Below are positions 11,448 through 20,263 of a DNA stretch of 64,000 nucleotides, piece by piece. The first letter of the stretch is position 1. Each line of letters opens with the position of its first letter. The stretch comes from Cercospora beticola (lineage: Eukaryota > Ascomycota > Dothideomycetes > Mycosphaerellales > Mycosphaerellaceae), in NCBI RefSeq assembly GCF_033473495.1, contig NC_088939.1, forward strand, positions 3,472,001 through 3,536,000, written 5' to 3'. Below the pieces are notes generated by a model. That model made no database searches and was not told the DNA's origin. It saw nothing but the letters and a program-made list of their open reading frames with translations. A program made the translations under genes and the position numbers.

Positions 11448-12268
11448 ATGAAGGTCGCTGTCTTCATCCTCAGCGCATTTGCCGTCAGCGTTGCTGCCAG
11501 AGCACTTCCGCTAGGCAAGCATCACGGAACAATGTAATCGCCTTCCAGACGTCACTAATCCTTGCCCTAGCCGACAACGAGCTAGCCAAGCGGACGATCT
11601 ACGGCGCTGGCAGTGCCTTCCCGTTCGGCTACAAGCGAGCTGCGGACGGTGAAGATGTCGAGAAGCGGACGATCTACGGCGCTGGCAGTGCCTTCCCGTT
11701 CGGCTACAAGCGAGCTGCGGACGGTGAAGATGTCGAGAAGCGGACGATCTACGGCGCTAGCAGTGCCTTCCCGTTCGGCTACAAGCGAGCTGCGGACGGT
11801 GAAGATGTCGAGAAGCGGACGATCTACGGCGCTGGTAGTGCCTTCCCGTTCGGCTACAAGCGAGCTGCGGACGGTGAAGATGTCGAGAAGCGGACGATCT
11901 ACGGCGCTGGCAGTGCCTTCCCGTTCGGCTATAAGCGAGCTGCGGACGGTGAAGATGTCGAGAAGCGGACGATCTACGGCGCTGGTAGTGCCTTCCCGTT
12001 CGGCTACAAGCGAGCTGCGGACGGTGAAGATGTCGAGAAGCGGACGATCTACGGCGCTGGCAGTGCCTTCCCGTTCGGCTATAAGCGAGCTGCGGACGGT
12101 AAAGATGTCGAGAAGCGGACGATCTACGGCGCTGGCAGTGCCTTCCCGTTCGGCTATAAGCGAGCTGCGGACGGTGAAGATGTCGAGAAGCGGACGATCT
12201 ACAGCGCTGGCACTGCCTTCCCGTTCGACCACAAGCGAGACGCATATAATGACAAGACTACAGAGTAA
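11448..12268 (+). CDS. Kex2-processed repeat precursor, candidate dikaritin-type RiPP precursor
   Basis: Exon 1 starts at ATG 11,448 (A at -3) with a hydrophobic signal peptide beginning MKVAVFILSAFAVSVAARA. A 56-nt intron (11,515-11,570) leads into exon 2, which stays open to TAA at 12,266-12,268; the model is 254 residues. Exon 2 is nine 75-bp repeats. Each encodes a 13-residue core, Lys-Arg, the acidic spacer AADGEDVE, and Lys-Arg. Seven cores are TIYGAGSAFPFGY; core 3 has A-S for A-G; core 9 is TIYSAGTAFPFDH. One spacer (between cores 7 and 8) has K for E. Signal peptide plus dibasic-flanked repeats is the known layout of UstA-like precursors and of Kex2-processed repeat proteins; the divergent UstYa-like gene favours the RiPP reading. 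The alternative is a secreted repeat peptide or pheromone-like precursor without modification. Confidence 0.85.
11515..11570 (+). other. Proposed GC-AG intron of the repeat precursor
   Basis: GCAAGC at 11,515 and CTAG ending at 11,570 give a 56-nt intron that restores the repeat frame. A good branch site CACTAATCC sits 10-18 nt before the acceptor. No GT donor is in phase with that acceptor. An alternative in-phase intron is 11,484-11,548 (GTCAGC..CCAG), which would change the end of the signal peptide but lacks a clear branch site. Confidence 0.55.
11588..12238 (+). repeat. Nine-copy 75-bp coding tandem repeat
   Basis: Cores begin at 11,594 and then every 75 bp to 12,194. Copies differ at few positions: synonymous GGC/GGT and TAC/TAT changes, one Gly-to-Ser in copy 3, one Glu-to-Lys in the spacer after copy 7, and several changes in the last copy. 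Copies 1 to 8 are nearly identical at DNA level, which suggests recent unequal exchange or gene conversion. Confidence 0.97.
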
Positions 12269-12657
12269 TTAAACTCAAATCGACCTCACTAACGAATACC
12301 CAAAGGTCTGCAGAATCGCGCGCGTAGGAGAAGTGCTAGACCATCGCAGAGAATGGTTCCCAAAAGGAAGAAAAAATGGATTCCCGATTTGCGTTTAGCT
12401 AAGAGTATTTAAAAGTGAATTTGAGCATGTCGTTCTTCTATGCTATCAACTATCATAGAGAAGGACATATCTAGTATGCTATAAGACCGAACATGTATTC
12501 GAGCATTTGTTCTATACTCGGATGCGTCTCAAAAACCGGTTAAGTGCGGGGAGGTTGTGGCATCGCATCCTCTCGGACTACGGACTCGGCGGTTTAGCCC
12601 TGTTTCCGACGGTGATACCCAATTCCACGTACGTGTGTTCCCTTGCAGCCTGAACAA
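12269..12657. other. Downstream spacer, nothing recognised
   Basis: Composition is ordinary. It presumably holds the precursor 3' untranslated region. I see no gene or repeat. Confidence 0.4.
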
Positions 12658-13098
12658 ATGCTGACGCGAGCTAGTTTAGAGACCTTGCTGGACATTAAGA
12701 TTGAGTCGCTAATAGCTACGTTGTTCCTACGTAAGGATTTCCTTGTCCGCATTTGCCGGGCCGCTTCGCACGCCTTAGAACGCTATACTACAGGTTCCGC
12801 AGCTCTCTAGGAACGCTCATTTCACTCGAACATCGGTAGCCTAGAGTACGATTCGCATGATTTGATAGCGCGTGTTGACTCCGCAGATAGTGTTCCTGCT
12901 GCCTATTAGGAAGTTATGCTTTTTATTAGCTATATCCTGGCTATAATTTGTGATCGTTGGACTTCGACAGCCTTGCGATGCGGCCCTCTTATCGGCAAAT
13001 TTCACGCCGTCTTAGAAAGTTGCGGTACTAGTTTAATAATATTCTATTGCTCTAAGGAACCGAATATTCCGATCGCTAGCCTTGTCTACTACTTATAA
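12658..13098 (+). pseudogene. Unknown reading frame broken by two TAG codons
   Basis: From ATG 12,658 one frame runs 146 codons to TAA at 13,096-13,098, with only two interruptions: TAG at 12,808-12,810 and TAG at 12,907-12,909. Both fit RIP of a Trp or Gln codon. The encoded text looks protein-like (LETLLDIKIESLIATLFLRK, later a hydrophobic stretch and CDRWTSTALRCG). I do not recognise a family. CA/TG dinucleotides thin out towards 13,100, where the next RIP block begins, so mutation has probably spread from that block. It could equally be the surviving end of a longer gene. Confidence 0.5.
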
Positions 13099-15690
13099 TA
13101 ACCTATAACTACGATTTTCGAAGAGCTATAGAACGGGAGCTAGAGAATAGCGCTCTCTATCGTAGGCGAAGCTATAGTATATAGGTATTAATAAGATGTA
13201 TTCTACTATAGTTAAAAGTGTTCTAGAGAGTAATCTTTCTTACTTTAGGATAGGAGATCTCCGCCTATAGGTGTTTTATATAACGCTTAGAGCTTTTTTA
13301 ATAGGCTAATCGTATAATCGACGAGCAAGTTAAGCTAGTTACTATATATAATCTCTTCGTATACGCGATATAGCTAGCTTAATACGAATAATATATAGGC
13401 TACTAGGTTATCTAGCTAAGCTTCGATCCCGCCTTTTAGCTATATTTAAAGAGTAAGACTCTCTACGATACCTATAATACTCCCTATCGTACTTTACTTT
13501 ACTATAGGCTATAACTACTTAGCTCCCGTTATAATAAAAATAGCAGATAATAAGCTTATTATTTTCGAACCTAGCGCTCGTTATCTTATAACTACTCGAC
13601 TATAGAATACTCTATCGTAAGCTTTATTAGTCGGAGGAATAGTAGCCTTTATATATAACTATTACTTACCTAGAAAATAACGTAGGCCGATTCGTATAGT
13701 ATATAAGATTAATAGAGCGTATAGAGTAGCGCGCTAGTTAGAAGTAATATCTATCTCTCGTTTCGTCCTATTATAGTTTAATTCGATTTAATACGAGCGT
13801 AGCTAAAGGGAGTTACTCGGCGAGAGTACTATTAGCGGCGAGTACGACTATACTTTCTAAGATTTAATTATATATAGTAGCTTATTTATAGCGATAGCGA
13901 TAGTATACTTAGTATTAGGTACGAGTATTATTATATTAGCTTTATTTACGGAGTAGTATTTAGTAGCCTAGATAAAATCTAGAGTAGTAAATCTACTCCT
14001 AGGCTAAGCGAGTTATTCTAAGTCTCTATAGATATATAAATAAAGATCTATATAGTATATCTAAGTATAAACTCTACTAGTAGGCTATAAAACTTTCTAT
14101 AGAATAGTAAGTAAGATATAGGGAAGTAGTCGTAGCTTTAATACCTATAATCGGCCTATTTAAACTAAATCCTAGTAATTCGAGAACTATAGGCTAGAAG
14201 ATATAAAGTACTCCGAGGGTAATAATAGTATAAATAATCCCGACTATAAGAGAGTATTCTTTTATAAATTACTTTACGAGCTCTAGAATTTTAGCTACCT
14301 TATAAACTACCCGATCTATAGCGACTTCTATAGTAGAAGCTATATCTTTCCCGGACCTTAGTAAGTCTTCTATTACTAAGAGTAGCGCTATTATAGTCTA
14401 TATATCCTACTATCCCGAGTTGCGTATAATTTCCTTAAGTACCTATATAGCTTTATCTAGTACTACTATAGCTATTAAAAGTACGCTAAGTATCTCGCTA
14501 ATAGTATTAGTATAGTCTTTCGTTAGTTCCTCTCTAAAGTAACTATAGTTCTTCTCGGCGTAGATAGTAGTTATTATATATCCTATTCTACTTTTATAGC
14601 GCCTATATATATATTCTATAATAGATATAAATATCTTTATATAAATATAGTTATTTCTAGAATAAAATTTAGAAGGATATACGAGTAGAAAGTATCTAGT
14701 ATATATTATATTCGGAGCCTATTCTAACTCTAATACTCGGATATATACTTATAACTTATATAAAGTAACTTATATAAAGTAAAGCTAAGCTATAGCTCTC
14801 TCTAGCTAACTAGTTAATATCGCGCCTAGAATATAGATATAGAGCGAAAGTAGGCGTTACGACTCGAGCTATTATAGCTTAGAGGCTTAGTAGCTAATCC
14901 TTTCCTTATACTTATATAGACTAGAGTTATATAAAGGAGAATAGATTAAGCGAAGCTAAACGAATATAGAGGATCTCTTATAGTCTTATATAGCTCGTAG
15001 CTCTTAGGTTTAATATTATAGATATAGAAGTAGCGAGCTCGACTTTAAGCTAGAATTTTATTACTACGACTAAGAATTCTAAGGAAATAGTAGTAATTAC
15101 TAGTACTTAGAACGTACTATAACGTAGCTCTATCGTTATTCGGGTAGATCGACGCTAGTAACGTAAGTTATATTAGATATAATCGACTCGCTTAAGTCCG
15201 CTAATAACTCTATACTATTAGCTTTCTATTTAATATATTCTTCGTCTATTTTTAATAATAAAGGACTAGCGCTCTAATAGATAAGTAGGTATATATAGTA
15301 GTATAAGCTATTTTCTATATCGAGCTACTATTTAAGTAATTTAGGTATTATATATATAAGGCAAGTCTAGTAATAATTAAACTCGTACTTACGTAGCTAA
15401 AATTTTACGAGATTACTATACTAATACGTATATTAGTTATTACGTACTATCTCGTAATTCGAACGTTTTATATAGTCTATTAGACGAGCGCCGGTATTAT
15501 CGCTAGTTCGTACTACGTCCTAGTATACTACTTAGGCCTTATTCGTATTTAGACTAGTATATAGTTAGCCTTAATAAGGCGCTTTCCGTGCTCGTACTAA
15601 GTGGTTATAAATAGTAGTTTGTCCGTAGAATAAGGCGTTTCTTATATTCGTATAATCCTCGCGATCTACTAAGCTTGTTTATTTACGTAT
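13099..15690. other. RIP-saturated DNA, element not recognised
   Basis: CpA/TpG are nearly absent and CpG is present. Some minus-strand frames between about 14,800 and 15,150 stay open apart from TAG/TAA, so coding ancestry is likely, but I recognise no family. Confidence 0.45.
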
Positions 15691-16073
15691 TACAAGTCGC
15701 TCTATTGCCTCCAGAAAATCTTCGCAGGACCGCCAAGCCATGCCTCTTCTACCTTGCCGTGCATCGCCTCAATGTCGAGAGATTACCTTCTATTCTAAGC
15801 TATTAAATCCCTATCACATCCCTAGCTATCACCACTGCGATATTGCTGAGCCTGCGGGATCTGGATTCATTCGACGCCTTTGGAGGCATATCGCTCTCAC
15901 ACTCAGAGCAAACGATAGTATTTGACACTTGCTAGTTATACGCGCCATTCCGCAGCGTCACGATAGGCAGCCATTCATCATCCTCTCCCGTAGCAAACTC
16001 GGTATTTAGTCTATCTGGACTTCGAAATCGTGAGACCACGAATGTTTCAACGCCAAGAGACATTTCCTCCGAA
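15691..16073. other. Start of a non-RIP island, no gene recognised
   Basis: CA/TG return from about 15,690. Short frames (15,740-15,925 plus, 15,932-16,171 minus) show no motifs. Confidence 0.35.
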
Positions 16074-16659
16074 ATGCAGCTGCGGGACCTGGAAAGTAAC
16101 TTGGGTTCAGAGCCATTCGCCATGGGCAAAACCAGCAAGACGCCGAGCTCGACTAGCGATGCTACCCCCACCGAAAGAGTTGAAGCTTGGGACTTGGACG
16201 TGCATCACGATGTACCGTACGCCTACAATACATATGTCATTTTGATGCATAACACCTAGCGTGCTATTACTCTTGGGCCGGATAGTGCGCTCCAGCTCGT
16301 GTCGATCGGTGTGGCGTCCATAGACACAAGCAATCTTTGGCAGTGCGTCTGGAAGGATGAATATTTCGGCTTCTTCAAATCAGAAAGCTTGCAAATATAT
16401 GGGTCACAACGGTACATTATTTGGCGAGAGCAGCATCTGCGCTCGCGTCTCTCATTTGAAGGGGCATGAGCTGTTTACGCCACGGCGCATTCCCAAAGGA
16501 GGCTATGAGCTGTTGTTCCCGGACTGGGGGAGTTCTTTACTGGTGGTTAGTGTTGTCGGGAAGGACAACAGGCTCGTGAGGACAAAACACGGCGACACTA
16601 CATGGGAATTTGTCAAGAGGGATGAGCTCTGCCAGAGTCCTTGCTCTCCGGACTTGTAA
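16074..16659 (+). pseudogene. Beta-trefoil (fascin-like) small protein, disrupted
   Basis: Two frames together resemble a family of small fungal fascin/ricin-type beta-trefoil proteins. The first frame (from ATG 16,074) gives AYNTYVILMHNT, meets TAG at 16,257-16,259, and continues RAITLGPDSALQL and a Trp-rich segment WQCVWKDEYFGFF. Near 16,385 the reading moves to another frame that gives YMGHNGTLFG, GGYELLFPDW and GDTTWEFVKRDEL, ending at 16,659. Repeated Gly-His/Asp-Gly turns and a final TAWEF-like strand are typical of these proteins. The stop and the frameshift suggest a dead gene; an intron near 16,385 is a weaker alternative. Family assignment is from memory of the pattern and is moderate. 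Confidence 0.45.
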
Positions 16660-16906
16660 GTCCATAGTCTGGTTCGTCTGGCTAGCAAGATGATCGGGCG
16701 AACCGAACCCCCTACTGATACATCCAGCGCAAGTTGTGGCCACCACCATGTTTTTGGTCTTGAAATGCCATGCAACGTTCGATGGCATTGTTGAAGACCG
16801 GATGTAGATAGGTTATAGACACTAAGAACAAACCTTCGGGTACAAACACGACTACTGGACGGGTGCGCAGCTACTCGTACCACTACCACTGCAAAGCCGA
16901 ACTCTG

Positions 16907-17885
16907 CTACAGTAAGAGCAAGGACGGTTTAGCTGATCTATCTGACCTCTTATAGAGTAGAAGTTGCAAAGAACTATCTTCTGCCCTACTTAACACGTAC
17001 GGTCTAGTAGACACAAGCACCACAGTAGCCGCACTCTGAGTCGCACGCTGCAAAGTCTTCTGCCTCTCGTTCAAACTCGTCATGATCGAGGAACTCATGC
17101 TTTCCAACAAGTCCGCGAGGTCGACGGTGTGATGGACTGGCACAGCCGCTTTCTCCTTGATTGCTTTACCGCCCTGGAATTTGTGCAACATCCCGACCTT
17201 CTTCTGTGCAGGTGTCGGCTGCCAGTACCGCCACCCTACTGGCGCCTCCGCCATGTGCTTTCCCTTGCTGTCGAAAGCTTCGGCCTGAGACTGCTTGATG
17301 CGTCTCTCCGTCTCCTCCACGATCTTGTTCCACCAGGCATCACAGAGCTTTGGCCGGTACACATTCCAGAGATTTGGCATGTGGATCACGTCCTGCGTGC
17401 TATAATCCAAGATTTCCTTGGCCAGTGGTCTCCGATCGAACACAGCATAGTCGCCTCCGTGCTCTGGGGCGAAAAGCCTACAACCCTTCTTCTTGACTTT
17501 GTCCTATTTCATTTTCTTAGCGCTACTAAGAGTCGAATCTCTCTCGATACATTTTGCAAGTCTATTAACATGTTTTCGGTTAGAGATCCTTGTAGTAAGC
17601 TGCATTAACTAGAGATCGCAGATTCCTTTAACACGGACGCCGTACAAAGCGTAAAGCGCGTCCGAATTATGCTAGATATCGAAAAAGACCTTAGTAATGT
17701 CTATAGACTCGAGGATCTGCTATAGCGTTCGTCTATTAGTAGCTTTTATCGTAAAAACCTCGCTATTTAGCGTAGTAACGTCGACTAAATATACTATATC
17801 TCGCGAGTATATAAGTATTATAACTAGAGAGATTATACTATAATAGGATAGATTTTTTCTCTTAAGGTTAATATATAATTTTAGT
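16907..17885 (-). pseudogene. 3'-5' exonuclease domain protein, 5' half destroyed by RIP
   Basis: The minus strand encodes a DnaQ/RNase D-like fungal exonuclease. The 3' half (17,443-16,907) is intact: FDRRPLAKEILDYSTQDV, then a Trp-rich tail (HMAEAPVGWRYW). Going upstream the frame continues through GCRLFAPEHGGDYAV, a TAG (former Trp) near 17,503, KCIERDSTLSSAKK, and KVFFDIRHNSDALYALYGVR-like text to 17,640. Beyond that it is RIP-saturated but readable: VYLVDVTTL and, at 17,878-17,850, LYINLKRKNL. The family has LYxDxEG there, so the catalytic Asp and Glu now read Asn (17,869-17,867) and Lys (17,863-17,861), each by a G-to-A change in TpG context. The upper boundary is approximate. Confidence 0.8.
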
Positions 17886-19835
17886 AGGTAGCTCTTATAA
17901 TCTAGAAGACTATCGAGAAAAGTAACGAGAGCGCTATAAGTATTAATTAAGATAGCTATTATAGCTACTATATCGATAAAAGCTCTCGAAAAGAACGAAA
18001 TATAAATATATAATCTATAGTAGCTAAGCTCTACTAGCTATACTTTAACCTAGACTAGAGCTATAGTAGCTATAAGACGAGACTAATAGCTACTACTATA
18101 CTACGACTTCTAGAACTTTCTACTTATTAACTCTAGGTACTTAAAGTAGAGTACTAGCGACTCTACGAATAATAGCTCTAGACTCTAATAAAATATAAAG
18201 TTTATATTAGATCCGTATATAGAGATAGCTATAAAGTATCGATACTAGTCGTCTTAGTCTAGCCTATAACTTTCTATAAATAAAGGTTCTTAGGTTTTAT
18301 AAGTTAATACTACTCTTTCTTCTTATTAAGTAATAATTAAACTTTTCGTTAATTAATAGAGAGGAGATCGCTATTCGTAGTAGTACTATATATATATACT
18401 CTATAGGTAGCTAGATATATAAGAAATAATATATAGTAATCGTAGATACTTATAATATTATAAACTTTATCGATATAATCTATATTTTCGAAGTAATTAT
18501 TCTCTTCTTCGACGTATCTATTAGTAAGCTTATTAGTTATATAAGTAGTATAGATAGTAGTACTACTAATAATAGAGATAGTAAGTAAAGTTAATATTAA
18601 TATATTAGTAGTAGTTATAATAGTAGTAATAGTCTATTCTATTTTAGACTTACTTTTTAGTTATTATTCCTCTATCGCGATCGTAACTATACTTCTATAG
18701 GCCTAGACTAGGCTAGAGGAATTCTAGATAGCCTACCGATACTATTATAGCTATATATAGACGCTCTAAGTACTATTATACTAGTAAACTCGAAAAGGAT
18801 ACTTCTCTCTATAGAGAGTTTATTACTCGTCTATAAGCGCGAGAGGAGAGACGTAGATATACTAGTTCTACTTAAAGTTATACTAGACCTAGTAACCTTA
18901 GTAATAGGTAGGTATAGTAAGGCTAACGTAACTACTAATATTCTTATTACTATTAAATATAACGCGAGTCGCTTATACTACTAATTAAAGAGAGACTAGC
19001 GGCGCGCTCTAGTTAAGTACATACTATAGAAGCTATAAGAAAGTATAGAATATTAGCGTTAAATAGCTCTACGTAGTATTAGTATAGTCGAGAATACTTT
19101 ATATAGATATATAGCTACTAGGTTAAAAGTAATATAAGATAAAGTAGTATACTAGTTCGATTCTTAGCTTAGAGTACTAAAGAAGAGCAAAAAGAGAGTT
19201 CGAGTAGAAAATCTTAAGTTAGTTATATAAACTATCTAGAGTTATATCGAAATAAAATAAGTACTAGTAGATAGTAGACTATTATATCTAGTTTATAGAA
19301 GAAAGTAAAATACTAAGTCGATCTCCGATCTATAGTAATATTAGCTCTATTCTTCTAAATAAGTATATAATCGGATCTTTTATATCTAATTACTAACCGG
19401 ATATCTTTATATATATATATAAGAAGCGTACTATAGTAATATATAATAATTATATCTAAGTACGACCTAGTCTCGTAGATACTATTAGTCTACTAATCGT
19501 TTAGTACTTCTAATAGAATTATTATAAACTAACCTCTTTAGAGCTATATCTATAGTAAGCCTATCTAACTCTATAGCTATATAATAATAATCGCGTTTCT
19601 ACTCTATCTCTTTACTTATAATTAGAGTTATAAGATCTACGAAGCCGCGAAATATATAGAGAGCGTAGCGTAAATAGAACTATCTATATCTATAGAGGAA
19701 TAAGTCTATAGTTTCGAGGTAGCTAGAACTCTAAATAGATAGCTACTCTATTCGCGCCGCCTAAGGCTCTTATAGTCGCTAATAGCTATAGCTATACGTT
19801 TAAGTCGTAAGCAGTACACCTAATATTAGCTACAT
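17886..19835. other. RIP-saturated DNA, element not recognised
   Basis: It lies between the exonuclease remnant and the helicase island. CpA/TpG are nearly absent. I found no frame that could be matched to a family on either strand. The right edge is abrupt, at about 19,830-19,860. Confidence 0.45.
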
Positions 19836-20263
19836 AATCGCCTAGGCGGGTTTAGGGGAGAGCTAATTAGCGCATCGCTAGTAATGTGAACACGGTAGTT
19901 CCCCCTCATCTAACTATAACAGGATGATTCATGCCTGGACGGATATGCACACCACGATCCTGTGGCTCGGCTCGCTTCCATGATAGTCTCATGGCAGAGC
20001 TGAGCAGGGCTGTCGGCCCGTGCCTTGTCGCTCATTGGGTCGACTTGATGCTCTATCGCCGCACAACCACCTTAGCGGCTATGCATGTGTTGTATACACC
20101 TGAAACGAAATTCCTGTGCCACCTGAGGGAGAGGAGGTACACGCTCGAGCTTGCCGGTTTGTTACAGCAAGTCCCACCTCGACTCTGCCTTGTGGTCAAT
20201 GTCGGAAATCCCGCTACTTCCTCACCCTCCTCGTCTCTCCATCTCGAGCCAACCACTGCTGAC
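19836..20263 (+). promoter_or_regulatory. Upstream region of the NFX1-type helicase gene
   Basis: Ordinary composition resumes here. The reading frame of the first exon is open back to an upstream ATG at 19,931, so a longer N-terminus is possible, but that part has no recognisable motif and is more likely 5' leader and promoter. Confidence 0.4.

Noticed and set aside
11087..11537. Plus-strand small frames upstream of the precursor, including an in-frame N-terminal extension from 11,232
   Set aside because: The signal peptide starts at Met 11,448, and the TATA-like box at 11,328 lies inside the extension.
11588..12238. CRISPR-like array
   Set aside because: The repeats are contiguous coding units of 75 bp with no unique spacers, in a eukaryotic genome.
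11448..12268. Alpha-factor-type mating pheromone precursor
   Set aside because: Signal peptide and KR repeats would fit, but the spacer is AADGEDVE and not X-Ala/X-Pro dipeptides, the core does not resemble known pheromones, and the neighbour is a UstYa-like gene. It is kept only as a minor alternative.
11582..12272. Long open frames of over 200 codons on both strands across the tandem repeat
   Set aside because: They are out-of-phase readings of the 75-bp repeat. Only the frame with Lys-Arg sites joined to the upstream signal peptide makes biological sense.
19931..20263. N-terminal extension of the helicase from ATG 19,931
   Set aside because: Open in frame but without any conserved text. 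The ATG at 20,264 lies just before the CCCH finger and is the likelier start.
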